A stretch of DNA of 9,242 nucleotides from Verrucomicrobiota bacterium (GCA_016871475.1 VHDG01000107.1:1-9242); one strand, 5' to 3'. Shown: positions 1 to 7,705, counted from the first letter of the stretch. Notes: generated by a model not told the origin, from the letters alone. Translations and numbers: made by a program.

Positions 1-1
1 A

Positions 2-853
2 GAGGAGAAGACGGTGGGACAGAACAGCCGTGTGCTCCTGGATGACGGACAGATCTATTGGATCGGTCCGCGCAGCAATTTCGTTCGGCCGACGGGACCT
101 TTTGATCCGGATCTGCCGGTTCTGGCATTCCGCAACCCGGCGGGAGGCTGGCGTGGCATTCTGTTCAACCACAGCACCCACACGATCGGAACTCGTCTCC
201 CCGCCAAGAAGTCCCCAGCCTTCTACGGACTCGCCGCCCAGGACCTCGAAGCTGATTTAGGCGCGCCCGTCCTGTTCCTCGAAGGAGCTTCAGGGTCGAC
301 TCACAATCTCGATCTATCCGGGGCTGAGTGCACAACCCAGATTTACAATGCGGTCAAGGAGACCCTGTCGAAAGCCACTCCCAGGCCCGTTGACCGCCTC
401 GCTTCGATCAAAAGGGAGGTGACGTTTCGGGTCCGACAGTTCGATGAAGCAGCAGAGGCAGCCGCCGTGGCCAGGTATTGCAGGAAGTACCACCCGGGCG
501 GAGCCATGGTTGTGGAGAAGGTTTTCGAGACCATGCGACGCGAGCTGGCGCCCCACAAGGGGAAGGAGCGTTCCACATGGGTCCAGGCGGTGAGGATCGG
601 GGATGTCGCCCTGGTCGGGGTGCCTGCGGAGTACTTCACGCAGCTGGGGCTCGACATCAAGAACCGCTCACCTTTCCGCCACACCTATGTGGCGGAGCTG
701 GCCAATGATTGGATCGGCTACCTGCCGAACCTGGAAGGCCACAAGCTGGGCGGATATCAGGTCTGGACGGGGCATCACAGCTATGCCGAACCGGGAACGG
801 GTGAAAAGCTGGCTGATGTAGCGGTGGAGCTTCTCAAGGAGCTTCACAGGTAG
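2..853 (+). CDS. Neutral/alkaline ceramidase-like hydrolase, 3' part (5' end outside window)
   Basis: Probable secreted or periplasmic amidase-like hydrolase related to the neutral/alkaline non-lysosomal ceramidase N-terminal domain; ceramidases split N-acyl-sphingosine into fatty acid and sphingoid base, but the substrate here is unknown. Counting from the GTG at 14, visible family blocks are NHSTH (52-56, expected zinc-binding region), EGASGSTHN (90-98, in the place of the catalytic-serine loop), VGVPAEYFT (201-209), ELANDWIGY (228-236) and LGGYQVWTG (245-253, whose Tyr lies where ceramidases have a zinc-ligand Tyr). The frame stays open to the left edge. The GTG at 14 does have GAGGAG six bases upstream and could be read as a start, but the segment following it looks like the interior of the family, and no signal peptide follows it, so I call the gene truncated by the window. 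It ends in TAG, with a possible terminator downstream. Family call fairly sure; ceramide as substrate is not shown. Confidence 0.8.
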   Translation, partial: EEKTVGQNSRVLLDDGQIYWIGPRSNFVRPTGPFDPDLPVLAFRNPAGGWRGILFNHSTHTIGTRLPAKKSPAFYGLAAQDLEADLGAPVLFLEGASGSTHNLDLSGAECTTQIYNAVKETLSKATPRPVDRLASIKREVTFRVRQFDEAAEAAAVARYCRKYHPGGAMVVEKVFETMRRELAPHKGKERSTWVQAVRIGDVALVGVPAEYFTQLGLDIKNRSPFRHTYVAELANDWIGYLPNLEGHKLGGYQVWTGHHSYAEPGTGEKLADVAVELLKELHR

Positions 854-1139
854 TTGAAGAAACGGAAATCCGGAGGAGAAGACGACTGGGGTGGTGCCTT
901 GAAATTGGACAACTCCGGAAGCCGGAAGGCTCGAGCCGTGGCTTGATTTTATTTTTGATTTTTCGCGACCACTTTTTTGACGGCGCAAGCGCGGTGGCTT
1001 AGTTTGCATCAGAAGTTGACCCATCGCATTCAGGACCGTGGGCGAGCCTCAACTTCACACGACACCGGCTGGAGTCCGATGCGCGTCATGATCAGCTGAA
1101 GGATGGAGGATCAGGGCAGGAGAGGGCGTCGGAACCGCG
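854..1139. other. Intergenic region between ceramidase-like and patatin genes
   Basis: This 286-bp stretch holds no credible gene. Its first third carries the possible terminator at 919-962; the middle has a second T-rich run (970-979) and a small GCG/CGC hairpin near 983-992. The last part is purine-rich around 1101-1126 (AGGAGAGGG at 1118-1126), which could be a distant ribosome binding site for the next gene. I found no convincing -35/-10 pair: a TTGACC at 1016-1021 has no -10-like hexamer about 17 bases downstream. Confidence 0.5.
919..962 (+). terminator. Possible rho-independent terminator after the ceramidase-like gene
   Basis: An outer stem AAGCC (919-923) / GGCTT (940-944) encloses an inner stem GGC (928-930) / GCC (935-937) with loop TCGA; the two are joined by a 4/2-base internal bulge. 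A T-rich tract, TTTTATTTTTGATTTTT, follows at 947-963. It lies 66 bp after the stop of the upstream gene, the right place for a terminator, although the stem is interrupted and the T run is broken by A and G. Confidence 0.5.
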
Positions 1140-2210
1140 GTGGCGGGAATGACGAGAATGATCGCGCGAATCCATATTCGGGATGACCACCCGGCCGACC
1201 GACGCTCCACCGAGCCTCGAAGATCCAGGCCCAGAGCGTCCACGTGCGGTCTCAATCCTCACCGCCCGTCGTGCCGTCCCAAGAGCCGCATCAAGATCGG
1301 ACTGGCTCTGTCTTGCGGCGCAGCCAAGGGCCTGTCCCACATCGGCGTCATCCAGGCCCTCGAGGCTCAAGGAATCCACATCGATGCCATCGCAGGATCG
1401 AGCATGGGAGCCTACATCGCTGCAATCTGGGGCTTCGGACACAATGGCCAGAGAATGGAGGAGCTCGCCTGCGAGCTGGAAGGTCGATGGGGCCTTTGGA
1501 AGCTGATGGATCCCGTGTTCCCCCCGCGGCGCGGCTTTCTGCTCGGTAGCAAGGCCATTGACCGGCTCCGCCTCACCATCGGTTCCCTCCACTTCTCCGA
1601 CATGGTTCGCCCTGCGACCATCGTCGCCACCGACTGGTCCACCCTGGAACGACATGTCTTCACCCAAGGCGAGGTGGCTGAAGCCGTCCACGCGAGTGTT
1701 GCCATCCCCGGTGTGTGTGTGCCGGTGAGGATCAACGGACGGCTGTACATGGATGGCGGGATTGCGGATCCGCTGCCGGTGGATGTCCTTCGGGAGATGG
1801 GCATGGACAAGGTCATCGCGGTGAACACGATTCCCACTCCTCCCATCATGCGATGCTGCGAGGAGCAGGAGAGAGAGAAGGCTGCATTGGTGGGCCGACA
1901 ATCCGGATTCCTTCGATGCATCCATAAACACCTGAACGCTTTTGCCAGAGGAAACATATTGGACACGATGATGCGGGCCGTGCATGGCGCACAGCTTCGG
2001 GTAGCCGAAGCAGCCTGCGCCCGGGCTGATCTTGTCATCCGACCTCTGGCACTCGATTCCAGCTGGATCGAATTCAACAAGCCTCGCAAATACATCGAGA
2101 TCGGTCGTCGCGCGGCGGAGGATCAGATGGAGGCGATCCACGCGCTGTTGAAGGAAAGGACCACACCCCATGAAAACCATGAGCCATCACTCGCCCTGGG
2201 ATCTACTTGA
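1140..2210 (+). CDS. Patatin-like phospholipase family protein
   Basis: Predicted serine acyl hydrolase with the patatin Ser-Asp dyad, expected to release fatty acids from phospholipids or other acyl lipids. Seen: a nucleophile elbow GSSMG (86-90, Ser88), the catalytic DGG motif (Asp205, in YMDGGIADPLPV), and an oxyanion-hole segment SCGAAKG (58-64) followed by HIGVIQALE. The usual form of that segment is GGGGARG, so this one departs from it. The C-terminal segment (about 295-340) is typical of bacterial patatins, ending in a helix. The core begins near residue 50; before it lies a basic Arg/Pro/Ser-rich stretch that may not be translated as drawn. GTG 1140, ATG 1149 and ATG 1158 are the possible starts and none has a well-spaced Shine-Dalgarno; AGGAGAGGG at 1118-1126 is best placed for 1140. 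No signal peptide is evident, suggesting a cytoplasmic or membrane-associated enzyme. The 3' end overlaps the ligase gene by 41 bp, implying co-transcription and perhaps coupled translation. Confidence 0.9.
   Translation: MAGMTRMIARIHIRDDHPADRRSTEPRRSRPRASTCGLNPHRPSCRPKSRIKIGLALSCGAAKGLSHIGVIQALEAQGIHIDAIAGSSMGAYIAAIWGFGHNGQRMEELACELEGRWGLWKLMDPVFPPRRGFLLGSKAIDRLRLTIGSLHFSDMVRPATIVATDWSTLERHVFTQGEVAEAVHASVAIPGVCVPVRINGRLYMDGGIADPLPVDVLREMGMDKVIAVNTIPTPPIMRCCEEQEREKAALVGRQSGFLRCIHKHLNAFARGNILDTMMRAVHGAQLRVAEAACARADLVIRPLALDSSWIEFNKPRKYIEIGRRAAEDQMEAIHALLKERTTPHENHEPSLALGST
2151..2160 (+). promoter_or_regulatory. Ribosome binding site of the PaaK-family ligase, inside the patatin gene
   Basis: AAGGAAAGGA lies within the last codons of the patatin gene. 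Its final AAGGA ends nine bases before the ATG at 2170, good Shine-Dalgarno spacing; the in-frame ATG at 2179 would be 18 bases away. This supports 2170 as the start and therefore the 41-bp gene overlap. It is the clearest Shine-Dalgarno in the window. Confidence 0.6.
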
Positions 2211-3672
2211 TGAACGGGAATTGAGGGAACGCCAGGCTCGCAAATTGCGAACCTACCTTGGTGACGTCGTATTGCCCTTTTCCGCCCGATACCGCGCGCT
2301 CTTCGCCGAGGCCGGGCTGTCGGCGGACTCCATCCGCTCGCTGGACGACCTGCGTCGGATTCCCTTTACGAGCAAGAAAGACCTGATGCCTTCACCCGAC
2401 CACCCGCAGCGGGCCAGGGAGTTCATCATCGTTCCGGACCCAGCAGTGCTCAAACGCAGACCCTCCACCCTGCTCAAGGCCCTCTTTAAAGGAAAACAGG
2501 CCGTTCAGGATGGTTTCGAGCGGGAGTTCCGGCCGATCTTCCTGACGTCCACCACCGGTCGCTCGGCGGATCCAGTGCCCTTCGTTTATTCGCAGCACGA
2601 TCTGAATCTCCTGGGTGACACAGGCCGACGGCTTTTCGAGGTCTGCGGAGCCCGCCGTGATCTGAAGCTGTTGAACCTGTTTCCATACGCGCCACACCTC
2701 GCGTTCTGGCAAACGCACTACGGGGGTGCTGCTTTCGGTGTGTTCGTCCTCAGCACAGGCGGCGGGAAATTCATGGGTACCGACGGCAACCTGCGAATGA
2801 TCCAAAAGATCAAGCCCGACGTGCTCATCGGCATGCCCACCTTTATCTACCATGTGCTCCAACACGCGGTTGAGACGGGGATGCGCATCGAAGGGCTCCA
2901 ACGTGTCGTCCTGGGAGGCGAACGAGTGGCCGAAGGCCTGAGACGCAAGCTCGCACGCATGGCCCACGATCTTGGATCTCCCAACCTGGACGTGGTTGCC
3001 ACCTACGGGTTCACCGAAGCCAAGATGGCCTGGGGTCAATGCCCCTGCCCTGTCGATGAAACTCCGTCGGGTTATCATCTCTATCCCGACCTCGGCATCA
3101 TGGAGGTCGTCGATCCAGTGACCGGCGACCCCCTGCCACCCGGAAGCCCCGGGGAACTGGTTTTCACCCCGCTGGATTCCCGGGGAAGCGTCGTGCTGAG
3201 ATACCGCACCGGCGATGTCATCGATGGCGGCCTGGTGCACGAACCCTGCCCAAGATGCGGCCGACGCGTGCCCAGGCTGGTGGGAAACATCCGTCGCAAA
3301 TCAGACGTTCGTGAACTTCAGCTGGACAAGATCAAGGGCACGCTGGTGGATTTCAATCAACTGGAGCACGTGCTGGATGACTCTGAAGCCCTGGGTGCCT
3401 GGCAGCTGGAATTGCGAAAACGCAATGATGATCCCTGCGAAGTGGATGAAGTGGTGCTTCATGTCCATCCGATCGGGATTACCGACACCCAGACCCTGAG
3501 CCGGAACCTGCAAAACGAGTTCTCCGCAAAGACCGAATTGCATCTGAATCGGATCGTATTCCATGACGCAGATGAGATGCGCACCCTCCAAGGCGTGGGA
3601 GTGCAGCTCAAAGAGCAAAAAGTTGTCGATCACCGACCCAAAGACGTTCCATCCCCCGCAGGGAAATCCTGA
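2170..3672 (+). CDS. AMP-binding acyl ligase, phenylacetate-CoA ligase (PaaK) family
   Basis: Predicted ANL-superfamily enzyme that activates a carboxylic acid with ATP to an acyl-adenylate and probably transfers it to CoA. Visible in order: an N-terminal helical region with the PaaK-like IPFTSKKDL (64-72); a P-loop variant LTSTTGRSADPVP (125-137); LGGER (248-252); YGFTE (279-283, the adenine/Mg motif); GELVFTPL (328-335); YRTGDV (345-350, ribose-binding Asp); and a C-terminal subdomain with DKIKGTLVDFNQLEHVL (386-402), equivalent to the KVRG-type hinge of PaaK. Cysteines at 291, 293, 360 and 363 could bind a structural zinc; this is inference. The 500 residues are longer than the roughly 430 of classical PaaK, partly through a segment near 90-122. 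The substrate is unlikely to be settled by the family name: the overlap with a lipase gene suggests a fatty or other lipid-derived acid. Start set by the Shine-Dalgarno at 2151-2160. Confidence 0.88.
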   Translation: MKTMSHHSPWDLLDERELRERQARKLRTYLGDVVLPFSARYRALFAEAGLSADSIRSLDDLRRIPFTSKKDLMPSPDHPQRAREFIIVPDPAVLKRRPSTLLKALFKGKQAVQDGFEREFRPIFLTSTTGRSADPVPFVYSQHDLNLLGDTGRRLFEVCGARRDLKLLNLFPYAPHLAFWQTHYGGAAFGVFVLSTGGGKFMGTDGNLRMIQKIKPDVLIGMPTFIYHVLQHAVETGMRIEGLQRVVLGGERVAEGLRRKLARMAHDLGSPNLDVVATYGFTEAKMAWGQCPCPVDETPSGYHLYPDLGIMEVVDPVTGDPLPPGSPGELVFTPLDSRGSVVLRYRTGDVIDGGLVHEPCPRCGRRVPRLVGNIRRKSDVRELQLDKIKGTLVDFNQLEHVLDDSEALGAWQLELRKRNDDPCEVDEVVLHVHPIGITDTQTLSRNLQNEFSAKTELHLNRIVFHDADEMRTLQGVGVQLKEQKVVDHRPKDVPSPAGKS

Positions 3673-3729
3673 CACAGATTTCCGGCTTGTCCCGATGGCA
3701 GCGGTCTTCTTCAATCGCCGCTCCATTTC

Positions 3730-6018
3730 ATGAACGAACGTTTTGTGTCGAAGGTGGCGGGGGAACTGAAGCTCCAGCCACGCCAGGTCCTGTCCGTCAG
3801 CCATCTTCTGGCCGAAGGTGCAACCATCCCTTTCATCGCCCGCTACCGCAAGGAAGCAACCGACAGTCTCGACGAGGTTGCCATCGGGGCGATCCGGGAT
3901 CGCATGATCCAACTGGTCGAACTCGAGGATCGTCGCGCATCGATCTTGAGATCGATGGAGGAACGCAGCCTGCTCACCCCTGAGTTGAAGGCCGCCATGG
4001 AGGCTGCGGCGACACTGAACGCCCTCGAAGATCTTTACGCCCCCTACCGTCCGAAACGTCGCACCAAGGCCACGATCGCGCGCGAGGCCGGACTGGAGCC
4101 GCTGGCTATCCGGCTGTTCGAAGCTCAGACCGAGGTCCAGCCCGAAACAGAAGCTCTCGCCTTTGTGAATGCTGAGAAGTCAGTCCCTGATGTGGCAGCT
4201 GCCCTGGCAGGAGCACGCGACATCGTTGCGGAACGGATCAGCGAAGATGCCACTGCGCGAGCCCGACTCCGGGAGATCTTTCAGAACGAAGCAACGGTCC
4301 GTTCCAAAGTGCTCACTGGAAAAGAGGAGGAAGGTGCGAAGTTCAAAGATTACTTCGACTGGTCCGAACCGTTGAAGACGATCCCGAGTCATCGAATGCT
4401 GGCCCTGCGCCGAGGCGAAGCAGAGTCGATTCTCCTCGTACGCATGCATCCACCCGAGGAACGTGCCCTTCAAATCCTGGAACCCATGTTTGTCCAGGCA
4501 CCAGGCCGCCCGGGAGGCGAGCAGGTACGATTGGCCGTGCAGGACAGCTACAAGCGACTGCTCTCCTTTGCGATGGAGGCTGAAGCACGCATGGAGACCA
4601 AGAAGCGAGCCGACGCCGAGGCCATCCGCGTGTTTGCTGACAATCTGCGCGAGCTGTTGCTGGCTCCTGCACTCGGCCGCAAGAATGTCCTGGCCATCGA
4701 CCCCGGCTTTCGCACGGGATGCAAGCTCGTGGTCCTCGATCGCCAGGGCAAGCTGCTGCACCACGACGTTGTTTATCCGAGTCAGTCGGCATCAGCGGTC
4801 CGTGAAGCCACAGACACCATCCGCACCCTCGTTCAAAAACATCAGGTTGAAGCCGTCGCAATCGGCAACGGAACGGCTGGCCGGGAGACGGAAGCCTTCG
4901 TCCGCGCGCTCAAACTCCCAGCCTCCATCCCGGTGGTGATGGTGAATGAAAGCGGGGCCTCGATCTATTCAGCGAGCGAGGTGGCCCGCGACGAGTTTCC
5001 GAACCACGACGTCACGGTGCGTGGTGCCGTGAGCATCGGGCGTCGGCTGATGGATCCGCTGGCCGAACTGGTGAAGCTGGATCCGAAATCCATAGGTGTC
5101 GGACAGTATCAGCACGATGTCGATCCACCCTCCCTGAAAACGGGTTTGGACGACGTGGTGGTCTCATGCGTGAACCGCGTGGGTGTGGAACTCAACACAG
5201 CCAGCAAACAACTCCTCGCCTATGTGTCGGGGCTGGGCCCGACACTGGCGGGGAACATCGTGCAGTATCGCAACGAGAACGGGCCGTTTCGCACCCGGAA
5301 AGACCTGCTAAAAGTGCCGCGACTCGGGCCCAAGGCATTCGAGCAATGTGCGGGCTTCCTGCGGATCCGCGAAGGCTCCGATCCACTCGATGCGAGCGCC
5401 GTGCATCCGGAACGATACGGCGTGGTGGACTCGATGGCGCGGGACTTGGGAGTGGCAGTCTCGGCACTGCTTCAGCGAGCGGAGTTGCGTCAAGGGATCC
5501 AACTGGACCGCTACGTCAGCGAGGGACTGGGGATGCCCACGCTTGAAGACATTCTGACGGAACTCGCGAAGCCTGGACGGGATCCGCGGCAGAAGTTTGA
5601 GACATTCTCCTTTCAGGAAGGCGTCACGGAGATGGGAGATCTGAAACCGGGAATGAAACTTCCTGGAATTGTGACGAACGTCACGGCGTTTGGTGCCTTT
5701 GTGGACATAGGAGTCCATCAGGACGGTCTGGTGCACGTGAGCCAGCTTTCCGACCGGTTTGTGAAGGATCCTTCGGAGGTGGTGAAGGTGCATCAGAAGG
5801 TGATGGTGACGGTGGTGGAAGTGGATCTCCCTCGAAAGCGAATCGCCCTGAGCATGAAAGCGGTCCCGGATCTGACATCAGCAAGAGCGGGAGACCGGGG
5901 AGGATCTGGAGGAGACCGGAGCAACGGCCCTAGGCCAAGGCCGACAGCCCCACCAAAGCAAACGGCTCCCGCCAACGACTGGTTCAGCGAGGCACTGCGG
6001 AAGGGACAGAAGCGTTAA
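3730..6018 (+). CDS. tex: Tex family S1 RNA-binding transcriptional accessory protein
   Basis: Cytoplasmic nucleic-acid-binding protein of the Tex/YhgF family, bacterial relative of eukaryotic Spt6, linked to transcription regulation and stress tolerance. At 762 residues it has the family's usual length and full domain order: Tex-like N-terminal helical region with the signature AEGATIPFIARYRKEA (28-43); YqgF/RNase H-like domain starting at NVLAIDPGFRTGCK (319-332); helix-hairpin-helix region (about 485-550, including SGLGPTLAGNIVQYR and VPRLGPKAFEQCAGF); and an S1 RNA-binding domain (641-710, GIVTNVTAFGAFVDIG ... DGLVHVSQLS ... KRIALSMK). A Gly/Arg/Pro-rich tail (717-745) ends in NDWFSEALRKGQKR. 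The ATG at 3730 gives the normal N-terminus but has no visible Shine-Dalgarno. It begins 57 bp after the ligase stop, so read-through from the patatin/ligase pair is possible, though tex usually stands alone. No frameshift or missing domain seen. Confidence 0.97.
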   Translation: MNERFVSKVAGELKLQPRQVLSVSHLLAEGATIPFIARYRKEATDSLDEVAIGAIRDRMIQLVELEDRRASILRSMEERSLLTPELKAAMEAAATLNALEDLYAPYRPKRRTKATIAREAGLEPLAIRLFEAQTEVQPETEALAFVNAEKSVPDVAAALAGARDIVAERISEDATARARLREIFQNEATVRSKVLTGKEEEGAKFKDYFDWSEPLKTIPSHRMLALRRGEAESILLVRMHPPEERALQILEPMFVQAPGRPGGEQVRLAVQDSYKRLLSFAMEAEARMETKKRADAEAIRVFADNLRELLLAPALGRKNVLAIDPGFRTGCKLVVLDRQGKLLHHDVVYPSQSASAVREATDTIRTLVQKHQVEAVAIGNGTAGRETEAFVRALKLPASIPVVMVNESGASIYSASEVARDEFPNHDVTVRGAVSIGRRLMDPLAELVKLDPKSIGVGQYQHDVDPPSLKTGLDDVVVSCVNRVGVELNTASKQLLAYVSGLGPTLAGNIVQYRNENGPFRTRKDLLKVPRLGPKAFEQCAGFLRIREGSDPLDASAVHPERYGVVDSMARDLGVAVSALLQRAELRQGIQLDRYVSEGLGMPTLEDILTELAKPGRDPRQKFETFSFQEGVTEMGDLKPGMKLPGIVTNVTAFGAFVDIGVHQDGLVHVSQLSDRFVKDPSEVVKVHQKVMVTVVEVDLPRKRIALSMKAVPDLTSARAGDRGGSGGDRSNGPRPRPTAPPKQTAPANDWFSEALRKGQKR

Positions 6019-6183
6019 CCTGCTGGGAGAGCAGAACACAGGCGGAACAGCATCAAAGTTTGTGATGACAAACTGAGCCCTGACGCTGCCTAGTGCGGCG
6101 TCTCACAAATAGCTCGTGTTTGATGGCAAGGAGGTCACTTCAGTTTCGGGTTAATTACACGCACGGCGGGACAGAGCTTTCAG
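6019..6183. other. Short intergenic region between convergent tex and LRR genes
   Basis: 165 bp between two converging genes. It contains a small hairpin CTGCT/AGCAG (6020-6034) just after the tex stop and the stronger hairpin at 6057-6074 listed separately. No other structure or credible coding frame was noticed. Base composition drops from here toward the A+T-richer island that follows. Confidence 0.5.
6057..6074. terminator. Possible bidirectional terminator hairpin between convergent genes
   Basis: AGTTTGT (6057-6063) and ACAAACT (6068-6074) form a perfect 7-bp stem with loop GATG. It sits 39 bp past the tex stop and 110 bp past the LRR-gene stop, where a shared terminator would be expected. 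No T tract follows on either strand and the stem is A+T-rich, so it may be chance: a 7-bp perfect hairpin is expected several times in a window this size. Confidence 0.3.
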
Positions 6184-7173
6184 CTATTTTTGAAGAACTC
6201 CGTGTTGTACCAAAGGCTCATTCTCAGATGCAAACTGCTCAATGGGATTGCCCTTCAAATGGATTTTCAGTTGGCGGTCGTCCGAAAGTTTCAGGGGAGG
6301 AACATTCGTAATTTTGTTCAACTCCAAGCTGAGTCGTTTCAAAGAAGGTAGCGCAAGCAATTCAGACGGAAACGTCGTGAATTCGTTCTTTCCCAAAACG
6401 AGAGCTTGGATAGAGGAACAACTTAGCCACTCGCTTGGAAAAGCATCAAGCTTACATCTGAAAACATAGAGTCCAATTACCTGCTTAGGCAGTCTCGGTA
6501 ACATATTGGGCAGATTAGGAACGCGAAAGATTTCCAGATGGCGCACGTTGCTCGCCGCCAAGTCCAGCGGCAAACCAATGATCGGTGTAGTTAGCGAGCT
6601 GTGAATTCGCAACATTTGCAAACGATGCAAATTAGAAATTCCATCAGGCAAAGCAACAGAGTCCACTCGAAGGAATATCTCCCTCAGCGTTGCCAGACCG
6701 TAAATCCTGGCGCTAATGTTTGTGGCTTTGGGAACAACAAGTCCGAGATATTTTAGGCTCGTCAAATTTGTCAAAAGACTTACGGAATCGGGAACTTGAA
6801 TGGCTTGCTTCGCCACGATGTGAAGGAACTCAACCCGCTCGAAATTTGTCACCGAAGCAAGTAACGAAGTCGACAGTATCACATTCGTGGTCATGATTTG
6901 GAGCCACGCGACATTCGTCATCCGATTTGCAAGCATTGGCCAATGTGCCGCCGAATCGTCTTTTATCTCCAAGCCACGAATCTCCGCCGAAGGCATTCTT
7001 ATCGCTTTTGAGTCGCTTACAATTCCAGTGTGATTCTTGATAGAGAATTGATTGGCGAGACTGGGCACTGGATACCAAGAATTGTAGTCATCATCCGCTG
7101 CTTCCATCGATTGAATTGAACCGCAAAGCAGGACCGCAGCGAACCTGATGAGTATGATGATGTACGGGTTCAT
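6184..7173 (-). CDS. Exported leucine-rich-repeat protein
   Basis: Unassigned 329-residue protein. The N-terminus MNPYIIILIRFAAVLLCGSI, then QSMEAAD, looks like a Sec signal peptide; the Cys17 context (LLC) lacks the small residue a lipobox needs, so lipoprotein processing is doubtful. From about residue 130 the protein is made of leucine-rich repeats of roughly 22-25 residues: units begin near 137 (LTSLKYLGL), 160 (LATLREIFL), 182 (LHRLQMLRI), 208 (SNVRHLEIF), 230 (KQVIGLYVF), 253 (SSIQALVLG) and 275 (LPSLKRLSL), the last ones close to the consensus LxxLxLxxNxhxxhP. Residues 60-130 carry more degenerate repeats. LRR solenoids usually bind proteins, so a role in surface or periplasmic binding is possible but not shown; no catalytic domain is visible. 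G+C is about 45% in a sampled 60-bp line against about 60% in tex, suggesting a different history. It converges with tex, and a putative promoter lies upstream. AGCAGG sits only two bases before the ATG, too close for a good Shine-Dalgarno. Confidence 0.85.
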   Translation of the reverse strand: MNPYIIILIRFAAVLLCGSIQSMEAADDDYNSWYPVPSLANQFSIKNHTGIVSDSKAIRMPSAEIRGLEIKDDSAAHWPMLANRMTNVAWLQIMTTNVILSTSLLASVTNFERVEFLHIVAKQAIQVPDSVSLLTNLTSLKYLGLVVPKATNISARIYGLATLREIFLRVDSVALPDGISNLHRLQMLRIHSSLTTPIIGLPLDLAASNVRHLEIFRVPNLPNMLPRLPKQVIGLYVFRCKLDAFPSEWLSCSSIQALVLGKNEFTTFPSELLALPSLKRLSLELNKITNVPPLKLSDDRQLKIHLKGNPIEQFASENEPLVQHGVLQK

Positions 7174-7191
7174 AACCTGCTTTGGATTTAA

Positions 7192-7220
7192 TTTAGACCA
7201 GCATTTTGTCCGTATGTCAG
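7192..7220 (-). promoter_or_regulatory. Putative sigma-70-type promoter for the LRR gene
   Basis: Read on the minus strand, CTGACA (plus-strand positions 7220-7215) matches five of six bases of TTGACA. Exactly 17 bases later comes TCTAAA (7197-7192), matching four of six bases of TATAAT. The -10 ends 18 bases before the ATG at 7173, so the leader would be only about ten bases. The spacing is ideal but the hexamers are imperfect, so this is a modest call. Confidence 0.3.
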
Positions 7221-7296
7221 GAGGCGCCCCGAGAGGCGATCATGGATCTCGTCGCAAGTCACGGAACTATAGCGCCCAATTTCCTTGAGCACTAAA

Positions 7297-7506
7297 TCAC
7301 GGCTTACGACTCTTCTTCTTCGTCAAACGCTTGACCGAGTTGGCCAAGATGCCCAGCGCCTCTAATATTCCCAACAGCAGTGAGCCAAACAGAAAGCCGA
7401 ACAGGAGTGATTGAAGCACCGGCACCTTAAAAGCAAAGAGGCAAACAAGCGCTGGAACTCCCCAGACGATTACTGCGATCCCGAGCATGAAGAGCCAGTA
7501 GATCAT
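7297..7506 (-). CDS. Small two-helix membrane protein of unknown function
   Basis: A 69-residue protein that I do not recognise. Residues 2-26 (IYWLFMLGIAVIVWGVPALV and on) and 28-54 (VPVLQSLLFGFLFGSLLLGI and on) are two hydrophobic stretches long enough to span the membrane, separated by a single Lys. The C-terminus KRLTKKKSRKP is strongly basic, so by the positive-inside rule it should face the cytoplasm, with both ends inside. The composition is typical of a real membrane peptide rather than a shadow frame, and no longer gene competes on the other strand. It lies 123 bp upstream of the LRR gene on the same strand, so the two may share a transcript. No clear Shine-Dalgarno (ACGAG just before the ATG). 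Confidence 0.6.
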   Translation of the reverse strand: MIYWLFMLGIAVIVWGVPALVCLFAFKVPVLQSLLFGFLFGSLLLGILEALGILANSVKRLTKKKSRKP

Positions 7507-7705
7507 CTCGTTAGGGACTAACAGTGACTACTGGCCATTGGATTTCTCTTCATCGCTGAATACTCCGTCTTTATAGGAAGCGTTACAACTGCATGCCTTT
7601 GCCGCTTCGTCGCCCAGACTGATCCATCCGACAAGTGGCAAAACTTTTGACCCGAACCGTCCGAAGTATCTGAATCTCTCAGCGCCGCTGCAGATGAGTC
7701 CCTCT

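Noticed and set aside
2..884. Exact 12-base direct repeat GAGGAGAAGACG at 2-13 and 873-884, flanking the visible ceramidase-like segment
   Set aside because: By rough calculation two or three exact 12-base pairs are expected by chance in a window this long, and the first copy lies inside a coding frame.
668..1024. A 118-codon minus-strand open frame across the ceramidase-like 3' end and the intergenic gap
   Set aside because: It overlaps a conserved coding sequence and the terminator-like hairpin, and its translation shows no domain or ribosome binding site.
1092..2180. A 362-codon open frame on the minus strand covering most of the patatin gene
   Set aside because: Its product has no recognisable family or motif and a composition typical of an antisense shadow in G+C-rich DNA, whereas the plus strand encodes a clear patatin.
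2392..3240. A 282-codon minus-strand open frame inside the PaaK-family ligase gene
   Set aside because: Antisense shadow: no motifs, while the plus strand carries the full order of adenylation motifs.
6020..6034. CTGCT/AGCAG hairpin right after the tex stop as a terminator
   Set aside because: Only five pairs and no T tract; such hairpins are common by chance.
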